A stretch of 64,000 nt of DNA from Nageia nagi (taxonomy: Eukaryota > Pinophyta), in contig JBITNC010000002.1 in assembly GCA_050084985.1 (NCBI GenBank), forward strand, positions 8,990,001 to 9,054,000, in the 5' to 3' direction. Shown in pieces: positions 1 through 9,734 of this stretch. The position numbers were made by a program, and so were the translations under genes. Position 1 is the first letter of the stretch, and each line of letters starts with the position of its first letter. The notes under the pieces are model-generated. The model had not been told where the DNA came from. It was given only the letters and a program-made list of their open reading frames with translations, and searched no databases.

Positions 1-1670
1 AAGGTCATCCTACTAAAATCATCAATAAAGGTCAAGATGTAAGATGCTCCTCCAAGTGACTTAGTCTAAAATGGACCCATCAAATATGAATGCACAAGTT
101 GAAGAGGTTGAGATGCTCTTGTTGCCTTATCTTTTTCAAACTTTTATCTATGCATCTTGCCAAGAATGCACTTCTCACATAGACCAACCAAAGGAGACAT
201 TGAAGGTAGACCTTCCATAAGTTCTTGGTCTTTCATGAGTTGAATACTCTTATGGTTAAGGTGCCCTAAACAATGGTGCCAAAGATTGCTTTTAAAATAC
301 ACACTAGAACCAAGACACATCTTTGATAGAACTTGATCCATAATGTAGAGGTTATCTTTCACATATCCTTTAACCAAAGTGGCAAGTCCTTTCTTAATGC
401 ACTAGGATTGAGAGTAAAACTCAAAAGAGTACCTTTTTCTAGCAACTTGGGTCATGGAGAGAAGGTTCATCCTTAACTTAGGAACATATAAAATATTTTC
501 AAGAACCTTTCCATGAATTAGCACACTCCTAATTCCTTGGACTTCAAGGGTAGAGTTATCACCTATCACAATCACATCCTTTTTATACTTGTGAAAGTTC
601 TCAAACTTTTCCTTTTCAAATCTTAGGTGATTAATGCAACTAGAGTCAACAATCCATTTAGATGAAAAAAAGTGAGACATGCAGTAGAGCGCCACAACAA
701 AACTAGCATGAGTATTTTTCTTTCCTTTGTAGTTCTTTACATTTCTATTACCTTTGTTCTTTTCTTTTCTTTTCTTTTTGTAGTAATCGACTTCTTTGTG
801 ACCTTGAATGCCATAATAATTATAATTACTATCAAACTTTTCTTTAGGATATAGATTATTTTATTTACCTTCTCCATCTCTTTGCTTGAAGTGGTTGTTG
901 TTACTATTGTTCTCGCTGATGTGGTTATTGTTTTTGTTATTCTTATTGCTATTGTAGCCATTGCCTCTTTTTTCAAACCTTTTAGAGGAGGAAGGATAAG
1001 ATTTCTTTTAATGGTTGAACTTCTTCTTGAAAGGAGTTTTGGTTGCTCCAAGAGCAATGTTATTATCCTTTGGAGAAGAAATTAACACCTTATTATTAAG
1101 GGTTTCTTCATGTTTCAATAGGTGCCTTGAAAGGTTTTCAAGGGAGAAGACTTATTCATCATCATAAAGCCTTATTTCCATGACTGTTACAAAGTTTTCA
1201 AAATTTTAAGAAAGGCTTTGAAGAATGATGAAGACCATGAACTCATCATTGATCCAGTTGCATCTACAAGCAATAAGTTGGGTACTTAGGTTAATGATTT
1301 TATTTGAGTAGATAGCCATATTTTCATCTTTTTCTTGACAATATTGAAGCAAATTTTGGAGAATGGTAAACCTTCTTGAAAAGTTTGAACTAAGGTAGAT
1401 TTATTTAATCTTATCTCATGCTTCCTTTGCTAAGGTTGAAGAGGAAATTATCAGGAGCACATCATCTAAAATTGCATAGTAAATCATGGAGGTTTCCAAC
1501 TCATTCTTTGTGTTATAAACCTCTAGTGCCTTCTCATCTATAGGAGGTACAAGGTTCTCATTCACTGTTTACCAAAACTTTCTTGCTTGTAATTCAGTTC
1601 TCATTTGTAGTTCCCAAATTCCATAGTTGGAACCATCAAGAATGTGTTTAGGTAAAAATGATTCTCCCAT
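1..1670 (-). pseudogene. Element A gag-protease-integrase remnant
   Basis: Reading leftward from the ATG at 1670 the frame begins MGESFLPKHILDGSNYGIW, the UBN2/DUF4219-type gag of copia elements. The CCHC zinc knuckle (about 787-835) has its cysteine codons read as tyrosine (NYNYYGIQGHKEVDYY), three Cys to Tyr changes that each need one G to A step. The protease active-site triad reads D-S-S instead of D-S-G (about 402-660). The GAG-pre-integrase zinc finger (144-377) is readable: the HCLGHLNHKS and LCEKCILGKMHR motifs are present. A TAA follows MHR. The first Asp of the integrase triad reads Tyr (HSYLMGPF). The window starts inside the integrase core (FIDDFSRMT). Several stops and indels show this is not translated as one protein. 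Confidence 0.85.
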
Positions 1671-1960
1671 TTGCTACATAAGAATGTGAAATAATGATCA
1701 TGTGGTTTCAATAAATAACATTAAATGTTAATTTTTAACCAAGTAAATAATGCATATTACATTTAACACTAAGGACATGCTTGATTTGATTCATGAGTGC
1801 AAATATCTTACAATTCAAATAATAACCCATGTACCTGAATACATTTCTCATCTCAAGAACCATGGATGTAGAGTGACATTGTTGAAGCTTATTTTTTTAT
1901 TTAAAACTAAGCCTTCACCTATATGCCCACATAAGAGGAGCCTAGGTCCTACCAATCCTC

Positions 1961-1965
1961 AACCA
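1961..1965. repeat. Target site duplication, left copy (element B)
   Basis: AACCA directly precedes the TG of the B 5' LTR and is repeated at 10259-10263 directly after the CA of the 3' LTR. This perfect 5-bp duplication is the length expected for copia integrase. Confidence 0.95.
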
Positions 1966-2489
1966 TGTTAGAATTTGTAATGAAATATTGTGAATATCTA
2001 AACTCCTTGTAAATTCAATTAATCACTTAAGGGTATGTAGATACCTTAAGAGATTAATAGAATTCTTTAATATGTAGACTTTGACTTTACCAAAGTGGTT
2101 AGTTGGTAGGTTGAAGTTTGGTGATACATTTAATGTAACCCTAACCTTACCCTTGGGTTAAAGGAAGGTTAGGGAGGTGCTCTAAAGCTATAAATAGAGG
2201 GCCTCTCCTCTTGTAACATATCTAAGTTTTGAGTAAGATTACTCTACTTGGTTGTGTAGGAGAGAGCTAGAGAATAGTTGTAAGAGAGACATATCAAGAG
2301 AATAAGAGAACTAGTTGTGGATGTACTCCTAAGAAGGGAGGAACCACATTATATTGGTGTCATATTATGTGAATGATGTTCTTAGAATTATAGATGTGTT
2401 ATCTTGAGTGATTATGTTATCTTGTGTACACTTGAGTTTCCTAGTCTAAGGTCCTAAAGGATTTGTTTAGATCTAGTTCAAATCCTTCA
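1966..2489 (+). repeat. 5' LTR of element B
   Basis: 524 bp, TG...CA, almost identical to 9735-10258. It contains a promoter-like TATAAATA at 2189-2196 and a U3 inverted repeat at 2026-2050 (CTTAAGGGTAT, a 4-base loop, then ATACCTTAAG). Confidence 0.96.
2189..2196 (+). promoter_or_regulatory. TATA box in B 5' LTR
   Basis: TATAAATA followed by a GC-richer stretch (GAGGGCCTCTCCTC). It probably sets the R region start about 30 bases downstream. The same box is at 9958-9965 in the 3' LTR and at 57238-57245 in element C's 3' LTR. Confidence 0.75.
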
Positions 2490-2491
2490 AT

Positions 2492-2503
2492 TGGTATCAG
2501 AGC
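2492..2503 (+). other. Primer binding site of element B
   Basis: TGGTATCAGAGC two bases after the 5' LTR is the usual plant copia PBS, complementary to the 3' part of initiator methionine tRNA. Confidence 0.92.
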
Positions 2504-3404
2504 TTGGTGTGGAAGCTCTTCTTCTACATTTTGGAGGTGCTTCATCCTTCTCAAATTTGGAGATCTTAATCCTAATCTTCATTGTGAGGTAAAAGGTTTG
2601 CAAAGGTATAACCTTCTATCCTTCTTTAACTAAGTTCATTATGATACTAATCTTTTGTATGATTATGCTAGCTCAATGTCTTAGCAATACCATAATATAT
2701 TTTTGCTACTCTCTTCTTACTAACAATATTTTATGTTAGTAATCTATTTTTAATGTACAAAAAAAATGCCTTTTTTTTGTGAGCAAAAATATATTATGAT
2801 AGCATCTTATTGAAAAGTTTTTACAATAGTCTTTTGTGAAAAATATCAAAAAAGGAGGAAGGTGCAATTTTTTTTTTCATATGTTATTGTTGAAATAAAG
2901 TGGAGGACTTTACTTACAAGTTTTGAAATAGTTACATAATACTTTATTTCTTCTCTAAATTGTCTTTTTTTTTGCAAAATTTTAATGCAAATAGAGGGAA
3001 ATAATTTCTAGAGGCAATTTTTTAAAAAAAAAATTTAAAGGAAACATAAATGAAAGTTCATTTATTTTTGCAAAAAAAAAAAAAATAGAAGGAGGGCTAA
3101 AAATAGAGATATAATGTTTTTAACCTCTAGTGTGCATTTTTTTTTTAAAAAAAGGGCAGCTCTCAATATCTTTTTATTCAAAATTTAGATTTTTTTTAGA
3201 GCAATATTTTTATATAATATATTTTTTTCAAAAATACATTTAAAGGGGTCTTAGATTAAATAAATTTGGGGGGTCAAGAAAATTAAAATATCCTCTCCCC
3301 GCTGGTGACTCCTCCCATCGCGCGTAGCCTCCGTCCTCGCGACTGACTCCTCTCAACCGACGACCTCCAGATCACATCCCGCCCGCCTCTGCCTCCTCCA
3401 GCAC

Positions 3405-4125
3405 GCGTAAGGTCTGGAAATTGTTTGACAAACTACCTCATCGTCTAGGGATGCTTCACTTCGTGCACCTTAACTTGAAAGAAATCCTCCTTTCTAGCCA
3501 ATGTCCCTGCATGTTTCTCCTCCACACGTAGCCTGACCAGATATGCACAAAATGGATACGTTAAAAATTTGCAAGCTGCCTAACATGTCTAACCTACACA
3601 CCCACGAAGCCTTCTTCCCCATCGATCAGCACCACGAACACATAGGATATTCTCCAAATGCCTCCGTTTGTGGATTATTGACGTGTTGGTATGGTGCAGA
3701 CACAGTTTCTTAGACAGTAATGATCGAAGGATATGTAGCCTCCTCCCTTCATCAGCATGGTTGCGATGGTGGCAAGTCACTCGTAGCACCTTCCTCCTCC
3801 CCGTAGCGTGGTGATCTCCTCTCCACACTGCTGACTTGCCCTGCACCTCTCTTTGCTCTGTAGCTCGTGACCTTTCCTCCTCTCCTCTGTAGTTAGACAT
3901 GTATGCAAACTGTGAAAGCATCAGGAAGGCATGAAAATTGTTTGCTAAGATGCATGAGGCAGACAGAGTTTCATGGACTGAAATGATCGTAGGATCTGCA
4001 CAAAATGGAATTGTTTGACGAGATGCCCGTGATGTTTTTCGACTGTATGACTGAACGAGACATTTTCTCGTGGACGTTGATAATCTTAGGTTACCAAAAA
4101 CATGGCTTTCCTCGATAGGCATTGA
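3405..4125 (+). pseudogene. Captured PPR (PLS-type) gene fragment in the B leader
   Basis: A GC- and CpG-rich island in an AT-rich element. Plus-strand frames give repeated pentatricopeptide motifs: VWKLFDKLPHR (3409 on), RYAQNGYV (about 3540-3565), DTVSxTVMIEGYV (about 3690-3745), LDMYANCESIRKA then KLFAKMHEADRVSWTEMIVG (about 3894-3995), and MELFDEMP followed by ERDIFSWTLIILGYQKHGF (about 4005-4120). LFDxM, DMYAxC and VSWTxMIxGY are the signatures of land-plant PLS-class PPR proteins (organellar RNA editing and processing factors). Stops and frame changes separate the pieces, so it is a relic. Elements A and C have no recognisable PPR at the equivalent place, and B's leader is about 400 bp longer than theirs. 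Confidence 0.8.
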
Positions 4126-5084
4126 CATAGTTTAAATACAGTCCAACCAGCGGTGATAGTCCAACCAACGGCCGTAGTCCAACTTAGACACTAAGACTCC
4201 CTTGGTCGCCCCTGCTGCCTCCGCCCGCCACTACCCACATGGCTTAATGCTCCTACGCATGCCCTTTCCATTTTTTTTCAAACTTTGTTTGCGCCTTTAA
4301 TTTTTTTTACCTACACTACCTGATCTCCTTAAATAAATTTTTGACTACTTGCATATTTTAAATGCACTTTCAAGAGCAAAGAGGGGGGGTCATAATTTTT
4401 AACTCCAAAGCATTTACTTGTTTATTGACTTAGGAGTATTTTTTTAGTGCTTTAAGTAGGAGAAGCATTAAACATTGGGGTATGGGTCTCCTATTACAAC
4501 TTGCACACTTATACTTCTTAGGCCTTTTTTACTTACTTGCTTACAAGTCAATTGCTCTCATTAAATGCACTTAGGAGTACTTACACTATTTCTAATATTC
4601 TACTCCACATTGCATGTTTAATTTAAGTGCATATGCACTCTCTAAGCATAGTCAAAAGGGATAAAACTTTTAAGTAAAAAGGGGGGAATTGGTATAATTT
4701 TTACTTAAATTTTATCTAGATGTTGCATGCTAGACTTATGATGCATGTATCTTTATCTTGTTTGAAGAATAAAACATGCTTAGGACTTAAATTTTTAATG
4801 CATGATGCATGCTTACTTAAATTTTTAAGTCATGAAACAATGCATGTTATGAATTAAATACTAAGTAGGACTTAGTTCTTTGTTTAATTCATTCAGTGCT
4901 TGAATAAATTGAGAAAAATATGAACAATGTAAAAGTCCTTTAGGGGTTAGTACAAAACCCATTGGACTCAATTTTTGGCCTCTTAAGGTTTCAAGTTCGT
5001 GTGGATGGAGTATTTTCACTTTACTTTATATTTTTTGCACATTTGCTTATACTTGCAATACGCAAAAATTTGGAAAGTAACCCC

Positions 5085-5560
5085 TAAAATGAATACATCC
5101 GCACGTATTTTCCACAACATGACTTGTTTGGGGAGCCATGAGGTGAGGACAGGGCAGACTGGAGCCCTTTTAGTCCGAAGAACCGAGTGGTGGTAAGTCC
5201 GTCTTAATTGCCCCTTATACCTCTGTTGGATTGGACATAACTCTATTAGGTGGACAGGCATGTGTGTAGTGATACCACATGTCCGCACGTCCATTCAGGG
5301 ATTATCCTGATAACCTAGGAGGAAAATTGAAACCCTTAATCAAGATAATTAAAATGGCCGGTCCAAGATACATCGGATCCTTGGAAAATAGTAGGTACTT
5401 CTCCTTGTGAGAGTATATCACTGACCAAGGTGAATTGGTTGAGCACTGGTAGTACCTGGGCTCCACCTTGCGGGCATCCAGGTGAAGGCCTAATTCTATA
5501 CAAGAAAACAACCCCAACTTTATCCTTCTCTGGATCGTGGTTAATGAGTTTACACATGTG
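5085..5560 (+). other. Conserved noncoding block in the copia leader
   Basis: The stretch around TTTGGGGAGCCATGAGGTGA and the following CCATTCAGGGATTATC and ACCTAGGAGG segments is recognisably repeated in element C (about 51605-52030) and, reverse-complemented, in element A (about 10264-10620 continuing at 1900-1965). It lies near the end of the leader and has no shared open frame. It could hold a packaging signal, a splicing enhancer or another RNA element. Confidence 0.6.
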
Positions 5561-5650
5561 GGACATGTTTGCTTATTAGATGTTTTATATGTATAGATGA
5601 AAATTGTAAAAGTTTACATTCTTATTGCATATTGATTTGTTTTTGTAGCA

Positions 5651-6540
5651 ATGGTTGAAACCTTCGTTCCCAAGCACATACTCGATGGTTCCAACTTTGG
5701 AATATGGGAACCACGTATGAAAGCCGAGTTACAAGCAAGAAAGCTGTGGCAAACAGTTAGTGAAGACGTGGTTGCTCCTACCGATGAGAAGGCTCTTGAA
5801 GTATACAACTCAAAAAATGAGTTAGCAACTTCCATGATTTACCGTGCAGTTTCAGATGATGTCCTTCTCATGATTTCTTCATCAACTTCAGCAAAGGAAG
5901 CTTGGGATAGATTAAAGAAAATTTACCTTGGGTCCAAATTTTCAAGGAGGTTTACCATTCTACAAAAGTTGTTGCAGTATCGACAAAGTGAAGATGAAAG
6001 TGCCTCCATCTACTTAAATAAAATCATTGACCTCAGGACACAACTGGTTGGTTGTGGGTGCAGCTGGATCAATGATGAGTTCATGGTCTTCATCATTCTT
6101 CAAAGCCTTTCTACAAAGTTTAGCAACTTTGTCACAGTTATGGAAACAAGGCTCGATGATGAAGAAGATGTCATCTCACTTGATAACCTTTCTAGACTTC
6201 TTCTAAAGCATGAGGAAACTTTGAACAAGAAAATGTTGAACCTTTTCCAAAGGACCATAGCATTGCTCTAGGAGCAACCAAAACTCCTTTCAAGAAAAAG
6301 TTCAAACATTACAAATTCAAAGACAACAAGTCCTCATCTACCTTCAGGAAGTATGACAAAAAGGGCAACAACAACAACAATCATGGCAACTATAGGCACA
6401 AGAATGATAAAGCAGGATCAAGCAATCCAACACCTCAGGAAAAGTTTGATGGGAATTGTAACTTCTGTGGCATCTTTGGGCACAAAGAGTATGATTGTCG
6501 CAAAAAGAAATTTGCTCAAAAAGGAAAGGGAAATGCAAAT
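5651..6540 (+). pseudogene. Element B gag (UBN2 type) with zinc knuckle, frameshifted
   Basis: The ATG at 5651 begins MVETFVPKHILDGSNFGIW; the start matches the gag start of A and C by position. The capsid part runs to about residue 200. Near 6236-6250 a one-base frame change throws the reading frame into a TAG at 6269-6271. The other frame continues uninterrupted with PKDHSIALGATKTPFKKKF, a basic Asn-rich stretch and the CX2CX4HX4C knuckle NCNFCGIFGHKEYDC at 6457-6498, then runs on into protease. Its product in an active element would be the capsid and nucleocapsid protein that packages the RNA. Confidence 0.9.
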
Positions 6541-8343
6541 GTGAGAAATTTCAATAATAAAAAGAAGAACAAGCATGCTGCTTCTGTTGCCTACTACTCA
6601 ATGACTCAAACTATTTCAAATGATTGGATTGTTGATTCAGGATGCACTAATCACATGTGTTATGAAAAGGATAAGTTTGAAAACTTTCATAAGTACAAAA
6701 AGGATGCAGTTGTGATAGGTGATAATACAGTCCTTGATGTTCACGGAATAGGAAGTGTGAAGATTCATGGAAAGACTCTTGATAATGTCTTTTATGTGCC
6801 TAAACTAAGGATGAATCTCATCTCCGTGATTCAAGTTACAAGGAAAGGATGCTCATTTGAGTTTACCTCACACTCTTGGTGTGTTAAGAAAGGACTTGCC
6901 ACTTTGATGAAAGGATCAGTAAAGAATGACCTTTATATTGTGGATCAAGTACCTTCAAAGATTTGTCTTGCTACAAATGTTTGTTCAAAAGGTAATCTTT
7001 AGCATCAACGATTAGGGCACCTTAACCACAAGAGTATTCAAGATATGAAAACTCAAGCACTTGTGGAAGGTTTACCTAATATTTCACCCACAATTGGTCT
7101 TTGTGAAAGGTGCATTCTAGGAAAGATGCATAGGCAAAAGTTTGAAAAAGATAAGGCAACTCGGGCTACTTGTCCTCTTCAGCTTGTGCATTCAGATTTG
7201 ATGGGTCCTTTTCAGACTAAGTCACTAGGTGGATCTTCTTATGTTCTGACCTTCATTGATGACTTCAGTAGGATGACATTTGGTTATCTACTTGAGCACA
7301 AGGATCAAACTTTTGACAGGTTTAAAGATTTCAAGGCACTTGTTGAAAATCAAATTGATTTTAAGATCAAGATGCTGAGATCTGATAATGGGGGTGAATA
7401 TAATAGCAATGAGTTTAACGATTATTGTGTTAAACATGGGATTAAGCGACAATTCACAATCCCTTACACCCCTCAGCAAAATGGAGTTGCTGAAAGGAAG
7501 AATCGCACCATTATGGAAATGGCAAGATGCATGTTGGGTAACCTTCCTAGTTTCTTATGGGGAGAAGCTGTTCACACTGCTATTCACACCCTAAATAGGT
7601 GTCCTACTAAGGCAGTTGAAGGTAAAACTCCATATGAAGCATGGACAGGAAAGAAACCTAACCTCTCACACTTCAAAGTCTTCGGTTGTGATGCATTTGC
7701 CTTTGTTACCTCAGAGAAAAGAAAGAAGCTAGATAAACGATCAGAAAAATGCATCTTTGTGGGGTATGATAATCAGCATAGAGGTTACAGGCTCTACTCT
7801 TCATCCCATAAAATAGTCTTTGTTTCTAGGGATGTTAAGTTCAATGAACTTTCTGAGGATACGACCTCTCATGCTGAAGTGTCTGATACAGATGATTCTT
7901 TGCCTGCACCTAACTGGTTGGATGATCATATAGAGATGTCACCACAAGAGCAAAATTCTCCAGCACAGAGAATTACAAGAAGTATGACCTTGAATAAATC
8001 CTTATTTGCCAAAATTGATAATATGCATGAGCCATCAACCTTCAAAGAAGCTTCCAAGCAAGAGTGTTGGATGGAAGCTATGAAAGTTGAGTATGAGGCT
8101 CTCATGAAAAATGAAACTTGGGATTTGGTTCCTTATCCCAATGAGAAAAACATAATTGGCAATAACTGGATATACAAGGTCAAGTACAATTCTGATGGAA
8201 AAATTGAAAAATACAAGGCAAGATTAGTGGCCAAAGGATTCGCTCAAAAATATGGTATTGATTATGAGGAAACCTTTGCTCCTGTGGCCAAGATGCCTAC
8301 TGTCAGAATAATTCTTGCTCTTTCTACAGCTCAATGCTGTTAA
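6541..8343 (+). pseudogene. Element B protease, integrase and RT N-terminus, with one stop and a truncated RT
   Basis: In frame with the zinc knuckle. Protease has the intact WIVDSGC site (about 6625). One TAG at 7000-7002 replaces the Trp of the LWHxRLGHL zinc-finger motif. The integrase is otherwise open: HHCC finger (LCERCILGKMH), DDE triad at D 7195-7197 (HSDLMGPF), D 7384-7386 (RSDNGGEY) and E 7492-7494 (GVAERKNRT), and the GKKP domain. RT starts with TWDLVPYPNEKNIIGNNWI and KARLVAKGFAQ, then stops at LALSTAQCC. Comparison with element C shows about 673 bp missing here (C positions 54948-55620), removing both catalytic RT motifs including YVDD and shifting the downstream frame. Confidence 0.92.
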
Positions 8344-8902
8344 GCAAATCTTGAGGTATGTCGTAGGGACAAAGGATCTTGTTCTTAAGTATTCCAAAGT
8401 CCCCTCAATTGTTCTCTCAGGGTTCTCAGATTCTGATTATGGGGGAGATAGAGATGACAGAAAATCAACCTCTGCATATGTGTTTAGCATTGGTTCAGGT
8501 GCTATCTCTTGGGCTTCCAAGAAGCAACCTACTGTGACTCTTTCTACCATCGAAGTTGAATATCGAGCCATGTCTGTTGCCGCCCAAGAAGCTATTTGGC
8601 TAAGACATCTTCTGAACGAAATTGGGTATACGCAAAATGGCCCATCTCTTATTTCGTCAGATAATCAATCGGCTATCTCTTTGGCTAAGAATCCTGTGTT
8701 CCATCAGCGAACCAAACATGTAGAAATCCAAGCTCATTTTATCAGGGAGAAGGTTCTAGATGACATCATACACTTGCAGTATTGTCCATCTACTGAAAAC
8801 TCTGCTGATTTGTTCACCAAGCCCCTTCCTGAAGCTCAGTTCTGCAAGCTTAGGGATTCTCTCGGGTTGGTGAAGTTGCCCTCAAGGGGGAGTGAAGTTT
8901 AA
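8332..8902 (+). pseudogene. Element B RNase H domain, in a different frame after the RT deletion
   Basis: Open frame reading AVKQILRYVVGTKDLVLKYS, GFSDSDYGGDRDDRKSTS, GAISWASKKQPTVTLSTIE, SDNQSAISLAKNPVFHQRTK and DLFTKPLPE, the typical copia RNase H and C-terminal tail. The acidic residues of the RNase H site (D in SDSDYGG, E in STIEVEY, D in SSDNQS) are present. It is one base out of frame with the upstream integrase frame because of the deletion at 8331, so it could not be made as part of one polyprotein. Confidence 0.9.
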
Positions 8903-8960
8903 ACTTTTGTTAGTGATGACAACTTCACCTCTAAGAGGCCCTTTTTGATTGTACATTCTA

Positions 8961-9241
8961 GACCTCCGTGGTAAGTTTGCTCTGCGTGACAAACTTGTTG
9001 TACAATTGTTGTTATAGAGTGTTGATTATTTTATACCTCAGTGGTAAGTTTGCTCTGCATGACAAACTTGTTGTACATTTTATACCTCCGTGGTGAGTTT
9101 GCTCTGCATGAGAAACTTATTGTACAAATTTTGAGCATATAGTTAATATACCTCCGTGGTAAGTTTGCTCTGCGTGATGAACTTGTTGTACATTCTATAC
9201 CTCCGTGGTGAGTTTGCTCTGCGTGAGAAACTCGTTGTACA
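8961..9241 (+). repeat. Five 44-bp hairpin repeats in the 3' noncoding region of B
   Basis: Copies at 8961-9004, 9034-9077, 9083-9126, 9149-9192 and 9198-9241, each starting (T/G)ACCTC and ending TTGTACA. Each contains an inverted repeat around a CTCTGCRTGA loop: AAGTTTG with CAAACTT in copy 1 (8973-8979 with 8990-8996), and GAGTTT with AAACTC in copy 5 (9210-9215 with 9228-9233). The spacers are 6-29 bp. Element C has one degenerate copy near 56273-56320. Copies lie between the pol stop and the polypurine tract. Confidence 0.9.
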
Positions 9242-9725
9242 ATTTTTTATGCTCTATTTAAAATCAACACATGTCTATATACAACAGGTGACTATGAGTG
9301 ATGGCTTGGCATCTCTGTGATGGCTTATAGTGCACCATTGATCAGTTATTTATAAGATGGCATTATTTAATTCTCTTATTTGAATATATGATGCATCTAA
9401 CTGATTTTATTCATGAGTTGCTTGTAGCATGCAGGATCTTCTTTAGAAATGCAGGTTACTCACCTTGTGAAAGCAAGCTCATGGAGACTCACATGTCAGC
9501 TTAAAGTTGATCGACTACTATGTACAGTGAAACCAGTTATGGTTAATGATTGTATTGTAAACCATTTTTTGTCAAATGGTAATGTAGTGAGTCTCATACT
9601 AGTTCTCAAAAAAAAAAAGATTCTCAAATATGTAAAAGTTCTCATCTCCACTTGTATCTCTATGGAGGAGAACTCTCTCTTACTCTCTCTCTTCTCTCTT
9701 CTACGCTCTATACCAATATTGCATT

Positions 9726-9734
9726 AAGGGGGAG
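9726..9734 (+). other. Polypurine tract of element B
   Basis: AAGGGGGAG directly before the 3' LTR; it primes plus-strand DNA synthesis in LTR elements. Confidence 0.9.

Larger units (their letters stand above)
2589..5648 (+). other. Predicted 3.06-kb leader intron of element B
   Basis: ATTGTGAG|GTAAAAGG at 2589 is a good donor. A T-rich stretch ending TTTTTGTAG| at 5648 is a good acceptor, and CA plus the gag ATG follow at once (5649-5653). Elements A and C have the same two sites in the same places. Splicing would join a roughly 100-base leader to gag, and unspliced RNA would serve as genome. The interval is full of ATGs and stops, which would block scanning to gag in unspliced RNA. It also holds the captured PPR sequence. 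This is inferred from sites only. Confidence 0.55.

Noticed and set aside
1750-1971. A 73-codon plus-strand frame across the A leader/B LTR boundary
   Set aside because: It spans a transposon junction and is antisense to A's leader; similar frames antisense to C's leader are equally meaningless.
3589-4128. A 179-codon open frame on the minus strand in B's leader
   Set aside because: It lies antisense to a sequence with clear PPR motifs on the plus strand, is Arg/His/Ser-rich without domain signatures, and is best explained by GC-rich composition.
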